Shown: positions 44,318 through 52,712 of the stretch, in pieces
Layout of the letters: each line of letters opens with the position of its first letter
How positions within the stretch are numbered: position 1 is the stretch's first letter
From: Rhodanobacteraceae bacterium
GTDB taxonomy: Bacteria; Pseudomonadota; Gammaproteobacteria; Xanthomonadales; SZUA-5
NCBI GenBank assembly: GCA_024234055.1
Contig: JACKOW010000002.1
Location: forward strand, 1-64,000
Reading direction: 5' to 3'
Length of the DNA stretch: 64,000 nt
Made by a program: the position numbers and the translations under genes
The notes under the pieces: model-generated
The model's input: only the letters and a program-made list of their open reading frames with translations
What the model was told of the DNA's origin: nothing
Database searches by the model: none

Positions 44318-46003
44318 TCAGAGACCCAGCACATCGCGACCCTGCTTGAGCACGATATCAACGGGAATCTGCTGTTGCTGCAGGTGGTCAAGGTCTGCCT
44401 GCAGCGTCGAGCCGACTTGACCGAACTCGTTCTGAAACGCGGTGGCGCCGTTGTAGTCGCCGTCACCCTGCAGAGTGAGAATCTTTGCCGAGAGGCTGTT
44501 GACGGCGGCAGCCATCTTGTCGAAATCGACGCGATAGCGGCCGCTGTTCTCGTCACGTGCAAAAGCGCCCTCGCGTTGCAGGTAGTTGAACGCCACCATA
44601 TTGGCTTGGCCGTGTGCGCTGCTGGCGCCGAAACGCACCGAGCGGAAAATCCCGGCGAGGAAGGTGACGTAGTTGTCCTTGAGTCTGGCGGCATCCAGCT
44701 CACCCATCTCGCCGAGTTTGCCAATCATGTACAGACCAAGGATATCGGCCTTGCCTTCCTCGTAGCTGCCGGCGAGATCGGTCAAGGCCTCACGAACCGT
44801 ACCCTTGCCGTCCAGCGTGTTCTTGATACCCAGACCATGAGCCACTTCGTGGAACATGACGTTCTCGAAGAAGGCATCGAACTGCACATGCGTGCGCTGT
44901 TCGGGGTCGATCAGCGTGTCGGCGATGGGCACGACGATGCTGTCGAACTTGGCGCGCATGGTGTTTTCCAGCTGCAGACGGCGTGAGCCCTTGGCCAGCT
45001 GCACGGCCTCGTCGTTGGGCAGATTGATGGCGATGGTCTTGGCGCCGGAGTTGGCATCACCGCCGTAATAGATCGCGAAATAGGCGTTGAGATCGGCGTC
45101 GGTGCCGGGCATCTCGGCCTTGTATGCCTCCGCGACCGGCAACCCGCGCTGCAGGGCCGGCAGGTGCTGGGCAAAGCGCGCCAGACGCTCGCTCCATTCG
45201 ATGTCCTTGACCAGCAAGAAGGCCTCGAATGCAGCCTTGGTGCCGAACAGCGCATCCTGATAGCTCTCGATAGGCCCTATCACCACATCGATCGGGCTGT
45301 TCTTCATGTCCATCCAGGCCATGTCGCTGGGCTGATAATCACCAGTCAGAAGCGCGTCGGCGCGCAGTTTCAGGTAGTCAGCGAATCCCGGATCCGATGC
45401 GACTTCTGCGGCCTGGCGCAGCAGCGCGGCGGCCTGTTCGAGTTCGACCTTCCAGGCCTCGTGATAGGGCACGACGATCAGCTGGCCAGCGTCGTCGCGG
45501 CGGATCAGCGTGTACAGGCTGTCCTTGCCGGGCAGATCGGCGGCAGCAAATTCTTCCTTGCTCATGTCGGCGGGATAGAACTGCGCACCCGGCGGGCGTT
45601 CGCCAATACCTGCGACGAAGGGCTTGTCGCCATCAAGACGATCCCAGGGTCCGTAGTTGATCTCGACAAAGCGGCGCGTTGCCGGATCGGAAATGCCTTT
45701 CAACAGAGCGTCCTTGTCGCCCCAGACCTGCTTCCAGAACAGCTCGTCCATGATCTCGCCAGCCTGCAACAAGAACACGATCGCCTGACGGTCACCGTCG
45801 CTCAGGGCCGACAGGTCGGCGCTGAGCGTGACCTCGGCGTAGGCGGCCACCTTCGCGGCAACGGCATCTGTGGTGTGCGGCACCGATGCCTCGGTGGTGG
45901 CAGGCACAGGTTCAAGAGTCGGGCTGGTCTCGGTCTGCGGTTGCTGGCAGGCCGCCAGCACGGTGCCGAGGATCAGGACGAGGCTGATGGCGCGTGCAGA
46001 CAT
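44318..46003 (-). CDS. M49-like (dipeptidyl-peptidase III family) zinc peptidase lipoprotein
   Basis: A 561-aa predicted lipoprotein (signal MSARAISLVLILGTVLAAC, lipobox LAAC; GGGAG seven bases before the ATG). The catalytic zinc motif reads NVMFHEVAHGLG (HExxH), followed about 50 residues later by GSYEEGKADILGLYMIG, where EEGKAD corresponds to the EECRAD ligand motif of DPP III. A long N-terminal helical domain precedes it, as in the family. Bacterial relatives are zinc-dependent exopeptidases; substrate unknown. It should be processed by Lgt and face the periplasm or outer membrane. Confidence 0.85.
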   Translation of the reverse strand: MSARAISLVLILGTVLAACQQPQTETSPTLEPVPATTEASVPHTTDAVAAKVAAYAEVTLSADLSALSDGDRQAIVFLLQAGEIMDELFWKQVWGDKDALLKGISDPATRRFVEINYGPWDRLDGDKPFVAGIGERPPGAQFYPADMSKEEFAAADLPGKDSLYTLIRRDDAGQLIVVPYHEAWKVELEQAAALLRQAAEVASDPGFADYLKLRADALLTGDYQPSDMAWMDMKNSPIDVVIGPIESYQDALFGTKAAFEAFLLVKDIEWSERLARFAQHLPALQRGLPVAEAYKAEMPGTDADLNAYFAIYYGGDANSGAKTIAINLPNDEAVQLAKGSRRLQLENTMRAKFDSIVVPIADTLIDPEQRTHVQFDAFFENVMFHEVAHGLGIKNTLDGKGTVREALTDLAGSYEEGKADILGLYMIGKLGEMGELDAARLKDNYVTFLAGIFRSVRFGASSAHGQANMVAFNYLQREGAFARDENSGRYRVDFDKMAAAVNSLSAKILTLQGDGDYNGATAFQNEFGQVGSTLQADLDHLQQQQIPVDIVLKQGRDVLGL

Positions 46004-46128
46004 GAGGGTCTCCCTGAAAAGCCTCCATGTTATGGCAATTGCAGGCAATCGAGTGGTGCTGAAATTGATCCAATCAGACCAGATCGGTGAGATGGCGGTG
46101 ACAAGTCAAGGGTGATCGACGAACTGGG

Positions 46129-46218
46129 GAAAGCAAGGAAAGCAAGGACACCCAGAAAGCAAGGACACCCATGAAGGAAAGCAAGGACACCCAAGCACCT
46201 GAAAGCAAGGACACCCAT
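46129..46218 (+). repeat. Border array of RAYT module 1: five GAAAGCAAGG units
   Basis: GAAAGCAAGG occurs five times in about 90 bp, four of them followed by ACACCC and separated by short variable linkers (AGAAAG, ATGAAGG, AAGCACCTG). The last unit runs into the module terminus GGACACCCAT at 46209-46218. Confidence 0.85.
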
Positions 46219-47461
46219 GAACCTCACCCCCGATCATCTCCGACTCGTCGCCCGACTGCGATAGTTGCGAAGGGGCGGAATCTGCTGGGGCAGAACGCAA
46301 CATGACGGCTCTTTGGCGGGGAGCCATCGCTGCATTGAGTTGGTGAAGCCTGAGGCGTGACACGCGCCAGATCGTTCGTACCGATTTCGGCAATGAAGGT
46401 TGTTGGGCAACCCAACGCTACACCGCCGCCAGCCGCCTCGCCGTAGCGATGCCCCGCAGCCAGCGCTGGCCGATCTCGGCGGCCTTCTCGACCAGGCTCT
46501 CCACCGCGCCTATCGCTCGGCCGTAATCGGATTTCACCGCCAGCACCTGACGGGTCCAGGTGTCCGGGTGGTAGCCCAATCGACCCAGCGTCGCGGGTGC
46601 CGGGCCGGCAATGGCGCCGCGCTGGTCGGCGCGGATCTGGCGGCCGGTGTAGTCCACCAAATGCAGATATTCGACTTGCGTCAGGTGCAACACGCCGAAT
46701 CCGTGGATTCCAGCCATCGGCGCTAGGGCTTTCTCGGCGGCGGCTGCATCGCTCTCGATCGCCCTCAACCGCCTTCGGGCACTGGTGTGGGCCGAGGCTT
46801 CGAGCGTGTCACACAGCTTGGCCCGCACCGGATTCAGATCGACATAGGCCATCGCCGCCAGCACTGCCGATTCGTCCAGCAGCATCTGACACTTGAAGCG
46901 ACCTTCCCAGAATCGACCCTTGCAGTGGTCTTCCCTGTTTGCCGAGCGTGCAATCGGCTCGGACAGGCAGCGCATAAACCAGGAGAGATCAGACAAGCGC
47001 TCGCGCAGCACCTTGATGCGCTCCACATCGCCCGCCAGCACCTCGGCACGCATCTCGGGGTTCTGATCCTGGCGCGGAAACAAGCGCAACCAGCGCGCAG
47101 CCACTTCATTGGCCGACCAACCCGCGACCGCCGCCGGCAAGGTCTGCACCACCACATGAATGTGGTTGCTCATCACCGCGTAGCCCCAGATCGCCACTCC
47201 GAAGATTCCGGCCAGTTCATGGATGCGATCCTCCACCCATTGCCGACGATGCTCGAAGGAGCGACCCGTCAGCCGATCCTCACCACAGAGAAAAGCCCGA
47301 CGCACACAGCGCGAGACGCAGTGGAAAGTGCCAGCCGAGCCGGTGGGAATCAGAGTGGAGCGGGCGTAGGTCATGAAAGCGATCATTCACCCCGCCCGGC
47401 CGATTGTCAGTCGGAAAACGGCGCCAGATTCTGTAGGAAAAATCTTACAAAATGGGTGTCC
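46209..47461 (-). mobile_element. RAYT module 1 (1253 bp)
   Basis: The module is bounded by the inverted 10-bp termini GGACACCCAT (46209-46218) and ATGGGTGTCC (47452-47461). It contains a RAYT gene, about 200 bp of 3' flank nearly identical to that of module 2, and a short hairpin GTAGGA-AAAA-TCTTAC upstream of the gene (47433-47448). Beyond the right terminus lie GTTCTTGTTCTCC-type units. Confidence 0.85.
46418..47386 (-). CDS. REP-associated tyrosine transposase (RAYT, Y1/IS200-like HUH family), copy 1
   Basis: A 322-aa single-strand DNA transposase of the RAYT/TnpA-REP group. The N-terminus (RSTLIPTGSAGTFHCVSRCV) is the usual Y1_Tnp opening; the HUH metal motif is SNHIHVVVQ; helix residues including YVDLNPVRA-type segments follow. 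The family nicks ssDNA at short palindromes next to a tetranucleotide guide and mobilises REP/BIME repeats. The start is ATG 47386 or the fifth codon ATG. By eye, copy 1 and copy 2 differ at about 12 of 322 residues. It lies within module 1. Confidence 0.92.
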   Translation of the reverse strand: MIAFMTYARSTLIPTGSAGTFHCVSRCVRRAFLCGEDRLTGRSFEHRRQWVEDRIHELAGIFGVAIWGYAVMSNHIHVVVQTLPAAVAGWSANEVAARWLRLFPRQDQNPEMRAEVLAGDVERIKVLRERLSDLSWFMRCLSEPIARSANREDHCKGRFWEGRFKCQMLLDESAVLAAMAYVDLNPVRAKLCDTLEASAHTSARRRLRAIESDAAAAEKALAPMAGIHGFGVLHLTQVEYLHLVDYTGRQIRADQRGAIAGPAPATLGRLGYHPDTWTRQVLAVKSDYGRAIGAVESLVEKAAEIGQRWLRGIATARRLAAV

Positions 47462-47825
47462 GTTCTTGTTCTCCGTTCTTGTTCCAAAGGCCATGCCGTG
47501 CCCCACCCGCGCGGAATCCGCCGCCCGGATCGCGACACACAAACGTCCGTCGTGGCATACGCGTGACGGTGGATTCCGCACGGTGAAGGATGGCTGCGGG
47601 ATCCACCCTACCCGGGAACCCGCCTTACGCGGGTTTGTGTAGAAGGCCACAACGTAATCCACCTGTGTCAACCGCAGGCCCACTGTGACCGTAAAACAGT
47701 CGGTGTAACCACCCTGCCCACGTTAGCGCTTCAGCAAGGCATCGGACGGGAGCGGGTGCGGCCTGATGGGAGCCATAGGTAGTTCCTTGAAAATGATCTG
47801 GGCGCACCAAGCCAACCCATGCGCC
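47387..47825. other. Spacer right of module 1 with a repeat-derived frame, no gene
   Basis: It contains the module 1 terminus and GTTCTTG units (to about 47490), then a common intergenic repeat (GTGGATTCCGCACGGTGAAG, GATGGCTGCGGGATCCACCC) that opens a 98-codon minus-strand frame I do not accept as a gene. Beyond 47690 nothing is recognised before the diguanylate cyclase remnant. Confidence 0.6.
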
Positions 47826-48174
47826 TCATGGCAGGCCATCGGCGGGATTCTTGGGTGGAGCGACATCGGATTCGACGCAAGCTTGATTGCGGCCCTTGCC
47901 CTTGGCCTCGTACATCGCCGCATCCGCAGCCGCTAGAACGGTAGACATGTCGCGACCCTGGCCAAGAGCGATTCCGATGCTGACCGTGATCCGAGGTAGA
48001 TCAGCGTTCGCCGCAATTGACAATTGGTTCTGCAACTGCGTCGCAAACGCCAGACATCGGGTCACGTCAGCCGCATCCAGGAGCACGACAAATTCCTCGC
48101 CGCCCCAACGCGCAGCACGATCCTTCGCGCCTAGAGTTGAGCTCAGATCAATCGCTATTCTCTTCAATACCTCA
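47826..48174 (-). pseudogene. Diguanylate cyclase remnant, 5' part removed at an array
   Basis: The last 116 codons or so of a GGDEF domain are present: EVLKRIAIDLSSTLGAKDR, active-site ARWGGEEFVVLLDAADV and the C-terminal DMSTVLAAADAAMYEAKGKG then RNQACVE. The start of the domain (DxLTGLxNR, the FKxxND segment) and any sensor are missing. Immediately upstream, at 48178, the sequence becomes the GAAAGCAAGG array of module 2. The open frame continues through the array only because the repeat lacks stop codons, giving a fake GVLAFAVGVLAF tail at the N-terminus. Confidence 0.85.
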
Positions 48175-48177
48175 TAA

Positions 48178-48371
48178 AGCAGGAAAGCAAGGACACCCAA
48201 GCGGAAAGCAAGGACACCCACAGCGAAAGCAAGGACAGCGAAAGCAAGGACACCGACAGCGAAAGCAAGGACACCCGCGAAAGCAAGGACACCCGAAAGC
48301 AAGCGAAAGCAAGGACACCCAAGCAAGAAAGCAAGGAGAAAGCAAGGATGGTAGAAAGCAAGGACACCCAT
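48178..48371 (+). repeat. Border array of RAYT module 2: about ten GAAAGCAAGG units
   Basis: Ten or so units of AAAGCAAGGACACCC with variable ends (AAGCGG, ACAGC, GCG, GAAAGCAAGC) and some truncated units (AAAGCAAGGAG, AAAGCAAGGATGGTAG). The array joins the broken GGDEF domain on the left and ends at the module terminus GGACACCCAT on the right. Confidence 0.88.
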
Positions 48372-49615
48372 GAACCTCACCCCTCGATCATCTCCTACTC
48401 GCCGCCCGACTGCGATAGTTGCGAAGGGGCGGAATCTGCTGGGGCAGAACGCAACATGACGGCTCTTTGGCGGGGAGCCATCGCTGCATTGAGTTGGTGA
48501 AGCCTGAGGCGTGACACGTGCCGGATCGTTCGTACCGATTTCGGCAGTGAAGGTTGTTGGGCAACCCAACGCTACGCCGCCGCCAGCCGCCTCGCCGTAG
48601 CAATGCCCCGCAGCCAGCGCTGGCCGATCTCGGCGGCCTTCTCGACCAGGCTCTCCACCGCGCCTATCGCTCGGCCGTAATCGGATTTCACCGCCAGCAC
48701 CTGGCGGGTCCAGGTGTCCGGGTGGTATCCCAATCGACCCAGCGCCGCGGGTGCCGGGCCGGCAATGGCGCCGCGCTTGTCGGCGCGGATCTGGCGGCCG
48801 GTGTAATCCACCAACTGCAGATACTCAACTTGCGTCAGGTGCAACACGCCGAATCCGTGGATTCCAGCCATCGGCGCGAGGGCTATCTCGGCTACAGTCG
48901 CATCGCTCTCGATCGCCCTCAACCGCCTTCGGGCACTGGTGTGGGCCGAGGCTTCCAGCGTGTTACACAGCTTGGCCCGCACCGGATTCAGATCGACATA
49001 GGCCATTGCCGCCAGCACTGCCGATTCGTCCAGCAGCATCTGACACTTGAAGCGACCTTCCCAGAATCGACCCTTGCAGTGGTCTTCCTTGTTCGCCGAT
49101 CGTGCAATCGGTTCCGACAGGCAACGCATGAACCAGGAGAGATCCGACAGACGCTCGCGCAGCACCTTGATGCGCTCCACATCGCCCGCCAGCACCTCGG
49201 CACGCATCTCGGGGTTCTGATCCTGGCGCGGAAACAGCCGTAGCCAGCGCCCAGCCACTTCATTGGCCGACCAACCCGCGACCGCCGACGGCAAGGTCTG
49301 CACCACCACATGAAGGTGATTGCTCATCACCGCGTAGCCCCAGATCGCCACCCCGAAGATCCCGGCCAGTTCATGGATGCGATCCTCCACCCATTGCCGA
49401 CGATGCTCGAAGGAGCGCCCCGTCAGTCGATCCTCGCCACAGAGAAATGCCCGACGCACACAGCGCGAGACGCAGTGAAAAGTGCCAGCCGAGCCGGTGG
49501 GGATCAGAGTGGAGCGGGCGTAGGTCATGAAAGCGATCATTCACCCCGCCACGACGACTGTCAGTCGGAAAACGGTGTCAGAGCTCGTAGGAAAAATCCT
49601 ACAAAGTGGATGTCC
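48362..49615 (-). mobile_element. RAYT module 2 (1254 bp)
   Basis: Bounded by GGACACCCAT (48362-48371) and GTGGATGTCC (49606-49615; two mismatches to the consensus terminus). It includes a RAYT gene, the 3' flank shared with module 1, and a perfect hairpin GTAGGA-AAAA-TCCTAC at 49587-49602. Confidence 0.85.
48572..49540 (-). CDS. RAYT transposase, copy 2
   Basis: A 322-aa protein collinear with copies 1 and 3. The HUH motif here reads SNHLHVVVQ. Most differences from copy 1 are in the C-terminal third (NTLEASAHTSARRRLRAIES then DATVAEIALAP). The reading frame is intact, so the protein could be functional. The upstream hairpin with GTAG on each strand may act as its own recognition or control site; that is inference. 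Confidence 0.92.
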   Translation of the reverse strand: MIAFMTYARSTLIPTGSAGTFHCVSRCVRRAFLCGEDRLTGRSFEHRRQWVEDRIHELAGIFGVAIWGYAVMSNHLHVVVQTLPSAVAGWSANEVAGRWLRLFPRQDQNPEMRAEVLAGDVERIKVLRERLSDLSWFMRCLSEPIARSANKEDHCKGRFWEGRFKCQMLLDESAVLAAMAYVDLNPVRAKLCNTLEASAHTSARRRLRAIESDATVAEIALAPMAGIHGFGVLHLTQVEYLQLVDYTGRQIRADKRGAIAGPAPAALGRLGYHPDTWTRQVLAVKSDYGRAIGAVESLVEKAAEIGQRWLRGIATARRLAAA

Positions 49616-49670
49616 AGTGTTGTTGTCCAGTGTTGTTGTCCTCCAGTGTTGTTGTCCAGTGTTGTTGTGG
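49616..49670 (+). repeat. Right border array of module 2: AGTGTTGTTGTCC x4
   Basis: Four units of 13 bp, AGTGTTGTTGTCC, at 49616, 49629, 49645 and 49658 (three extra bases after the second; the last ends TGG). On the minus strand each reads GGACAACAACACT, so GGAC again marks every unit. Modules 1 and 3 have different units at this border (GTTCTTGTTCTCC and GTTGTTG). Confidence 0.88.
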
Positions 49671-49713
49671 ACTGGCCCAGACGACGGCTGCCCAAACAGG
49701 CACTCTCAGCACG

Positions 49714-51996
49714 TCATTCGAATCCATCGCCAAATAATGTCGCTTCAGGCAGCGCCCATTGCGCAAAGGCATAAGAGAGTTGGCCACCTGCGTGTGTGAA
49801 AGACCCCCCAATATGCAACTTTCCATTGGATGCCGCTAATGCGAACACTTGGCCAAGTACGCCATTGTCAACGCCATTGCCCAATGAGCTCCAGTTGTTT
49901 CCGTCCCAGCGCGCCAAATTATTGGCCGCCGTGGCGCCAGCCAGAGTAAAGGCGCCGCCAACGTAAAGGTCATTACCCACCATCGCTAGCGCGTTGACTA
50001 CGCCATTTGTACCGTTACCCCCACCGCTGGACAGACTATGCCAATTGGCCCCGTCCCAGCGGGCGATATGGTTTGCCGCAACACCGCCCGCGACGCTGAA
50101 GTATCCGGCAACATACAAACTGCTGCCTGAAACGAGCAATGCCGTCACGCTATCACTGAGTCCGTTCGGGCCGCTGGCAGGCACGCTGCTGAAACTCTGA
50201 CCGTCGTAGAACGCAAGATTGTTGGTGCTGGGGAGCACGCCCCCAATGTAGACGCCCGCGACCGTCGGAGCCAGCGCTGAGACAAAATTTCCGCCGATAC
50301 CAAGTCCCAAGCTGTGCCAATTGTTGCCATCCCAACGCGCAACATTGGACGACTGGAGTCCACCCGCTGAACCGAATCGGCCACCTACGTACAAATTGCT
50401 CCCGAACACCGCCAAAACGCCGACATCGTTACTCGAATTTCCGCCAATGCCGACACCGCTCCCGAGCGGGCTCCATGTGCCCGCGTTCCAGCGTGCAATG
50501 TTGTTGGCAGGCACATTGCCCGCCTGACCAAACAAGCCGCCAACGAAAAGATCGTCCCCTGAAACTGCGAGCGCAGAGGTCAGCTGGCCTGGATTGGCGC
50601 CAAGGCTGCTCCAGGCATTTCCATCCCATCGAGCAAGATAGTTGGCTGCGACAGCCCCCACCTGTGTAAATCCGCCGCCTACGAAGACGTCATTCTCCGA
50701 AACTGCCAAGCTTCCTACACTACCGTTTAGTCCCTGAGTCTGGATCGAGGGGCCCATAACGTTCCATTGAATTCCATCCCAACGCGCGGCGTTGTTCGCA
50801 AGTGAACCGCCCGCCCGCCGAAACTCGCCAAACGCGAAGACGTCGCCGCCCGCGACCAGCAATGAAGCTGCCGGACGGTCCAGACCGGCTCCCATGGTGC
50901 GCCATTGGTTCCCGTCCCACTGTGCCGCGTAGCTCGCAGCTAATCCGCCCGCTTGGCTGAACGCTCCGACCAGGAAGATCGAGCTTTCAGAGACGGCCAG
51001 GCTGTAAACACGGGAGTTCACGCCGTCGCCAGGAATGCCTGAGATGCTGCTCCAACTAATGCCGTTCCAGCGCGCTATTCGAAGTGCCGAGACGCCGCCG
51101 GCCTGCGTGAACTGCCCACCTACATAGACGACGTTGCCGGACACTGCCAAAGTTTGGATCACGTCCGAAGCACTACTCCCCACACCGCTGCCAAGTCCGC
51201 TCCAACCGAGTCCGTCCCAGCGCGCAACCCGATTCGCAGTGATCCCACCGGCTAGTGTGAAGCCGCCTCCCACGTACACATCGGCGCCAGAAACGCCTAT
51301 GGACAACACTCTGCCGTTCACGCCGTTGCTCGCGCCGCTTCCAAGACTGCTCCAACTGTTGCCGTCCCAGCGCGCGACACGCTGCGCGATCACGCCGCCA
51401 ATGCTGCCAAAGGTGCCACCCACATAGAGCGAGCCGCCTGACGCAGCCAGTGCATCAACTTGTCCCCCCTGGTCAAGGCCATTGCCAAGTGCAGTCCAGA
51501 CGCTGCCATCCCAGCGCGCGATATTGTTCACCGTGACGCCGCCAGCCCGTTCGAACTGGCCACCTACGTACAAGTCGTTACCCACGACGGCGAGCGCGTT
51601 GATCTGGATGAACTCAGTCTGTGTCGCAGGTTGTATCCCTGTCGCCAGGCCGCTCCAGGAATCTGTTGCCGGTGTATAGATAGCAATTCGGTTCGCCGCA
51701 ACGGAGCCGCAGAGTGAAAAAACACCGCCTACTGCAATTCGTCCATCGGCGAATTTCGCAGCAGCCTGGATGCTGCCGTTGCAGCCGTCAGGAAGTCCCC
51801 CGAAGACCGTCCAATCCCCGGCTCCGGCGCGAATAGGGGAAATGACTCCAGACTCCATGGCAACTGCTGCCACATCTCGTGCATGCGTGACACCGGCGCC
51901 ATCGATTGAAGCATCTAGTCCGACCGCGCTTGTCAAACTTCCAATGGTCAACCCGACGACCCCAACCGCAAGGCGGCACAGCTGCACGTTCCTCAT
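49714..51996 (-). CDS. Exported beta-propeller-like repeat protein with DGFE tail
   Basis: A 760-aa secreted protein with a signal peptide (QLCRLAVGVVGLTIGSLTSA). The mature part is about 13 repeats of roughly 50 residues with the pattern NNIARWDGSVWTALGNG, followed by ALAVSGNDLYVGGQF. These resemble Kelch/YVTN-type propeller blades. The C-terminus is ATLFGDGFE. No enzymatic motif is present; surface binding is the likely role by analogy. GGAGGTTCTGAGAAG precedes the ATG at 51994-51996. The gene sits between RAYT modules 2 and 3, 43 bp from the border array. Confidence 0.85.
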   Translation of the reverse strand: MRNVQLCRLAVGVVGLTIGSLTSAVGLDASIDGAGVTHARDVAAVAMESGVISPIRAGAGDWTVFGGLPDGCNGSIQAAAKFADGRIAVGGVFSLCGSVAANRIAIYTPATDSWSGLATGIQPATQTEFIQINALAVVGNDLYVGGQFERAGGVTVNNIARWDGSVWTALGNGLDQGGQVDALAASGGSLYVGGTFGSIGGVIAQRVARWDGNSWSSLGSGASNGVNGRVLSIGVSGADVYVGGGFTLAGGITANRVARWDGLGWSGLGSGVGSSASDVIQTLAVSGNVVYVGGQFTQAGGVSALRIARWNGISWSSISGIPGDGVNSRVYSLAVSESSIFLVGAFSQAGGLAASYAAQWDGNQWRTMGAGLDRPAASLLVAGGDVFAFGEFRRAGGSLANNAARWDGIQWNVMGPSIQTQGLNGSVGSLAVSENDVFVGGGFTQVGAVAANYLARWDGNAWSSLGANPGQLTSALAVSGDDLFVGGLFGQAGNVPANNIARWNAGTWSPLGSGVGIGGNSSNDVGVLAVFGSNLYVGGRFGSAGGLQSSNVARWDGNNWHSLGLGIGGNFVSALAPTVAGVYIGGVLPSTNNLAFYDGQSFSSVPASGPNGLSDSVTALLVSGSSLYVAGYFSVAGGVAANHIARWDGANWHSLSSGGGNGTNGVVNALAMVGNDLYVGGAFTLAGATAANNLARWDGNNWSSLGNGVDNGVLGQVFALAASNGKLHIGGSFTHAGGQLSYAFAQWALPEATLFGDGFE

Positions 51997-52258
51997 CTTC
52001 TCAGAACCTCCAATCAATGGCACGCTAGGCTAGGGCACAATGTAAGGAATCGTCAAACAAAGCCGATCCCAACTGAATCCAACCAACAGCATTCCCACCC
52101 TGCGCACACTCTTCAGCCCGCATAGCCTGCATAGGTTGCCGAAGCGTCAAGCTTGGGAGATCCTGCCAAGGATCCTCTGACCCGGTTGCGTGGCCGCTAC
52201 GTCGGCTGCAAGGGGCGTCTGTTCTGAGGATGCCGAACCTAATCACCGAGGAATTCTC

Positions 52259-52669
52259 ATGCGCGCAATTCGGTACGCCCTGGCTGCAGTGTTGATGGTG
52301 ATTCTGCTGTGCGCCTGCGGCAACACCAACGCGCAGCCGACGCGCGAGGACGTTGAGCGCGCGATGCGTGAAACCTGGGAGAAAGCTGGAGACGACTTCT
52401 CACCACGGACGACGATTGAGTTCAACGAGATCAAGATCGGCAATACCTACCCCGCCAACGAGCAAAATGTGATCGACGGCATTCCGCCGGGTGCTGCGGT
52501 CACAGCCGCAATCGTCGACTTCACCGTCCGCACCTATTACAGCGATTCCACCAATGCCGTGCGACGCAAACGCGAGGCGGCCATCTATCAGGACAAGTTT
52601 GGTGAGTGGGCGGTCATGACGGGCCGGGTAAGAGGGGAAGACACCTCAACCAACGAGCCACCTCGCTGA
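52259..52669 (+). CDS. Small lipoprotein of unknown function
   Basis: A 136-aa protein with a lipoprotein signal (MRAIRYALAAVLMVILLCAC, lipobox LCAC). The mature part has YPANEQNVIDGIPPGAAVTA and FTVRTYYSDSTNAVRRKREA, suggestive of a small beta-rich periplasmic domain. GAGGAATT lies upstream of the start. No family is recognised. The left border of module 3 begins directly after its stop codon. Confidence 0.7.
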   Translation: MRAIRYALAAVLMVILLCACGNTNAQPTREDVERAMRETWEKAGDDFSPRTTIEFNEIKIGNTYPANEQNVIDGIPPGAAVTAAIVDFTVRTYYSDSTNAVRRKREAAIYQDKFGEWAVMTGRVRGEDTSTNEPPR

Positions 52670-52712
52670 GGCCCGACCGGGGACACCCATAGGCCCGACC
52701 GGGGACACCCAT
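52669..52712 (+). repeat. Left border array of module 3: two 22-bp units
   Basis: AGGCCCGACCGGGGACACCC then AT occurs twice in tandem (about 52669-52690 and 52691-52712). The unit body (GGCCCGACCG) differs completely from the GAAAGCAAGG of modules 1 and 2, while GGACACCCAT is kept. Confidence 0.85.

Noticed and set aside
47387..47683. 98-codon minus-strand frame (WIPQPSFTVRNPPSRVCH)
   Set aside because: The sequence corresponds to a common intergenic repeat and to the RAYT module border, not to a protein family.
48178..48371. Possible CRISPR array
   Set aside because: The repeats are only about 10-15 bp, spacing is irregular and the sequence between units is two to eight bases long, so there are no spacers; no cas genes are present.
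48178..48569. Repetitive protein with GVLAFAVGVLAF units
   Set aside because: This is the translation of the GAAAGCAAGG DNA array, open only because the unit has no stop in that frame; it joins a broken GGDEF domain by chance.
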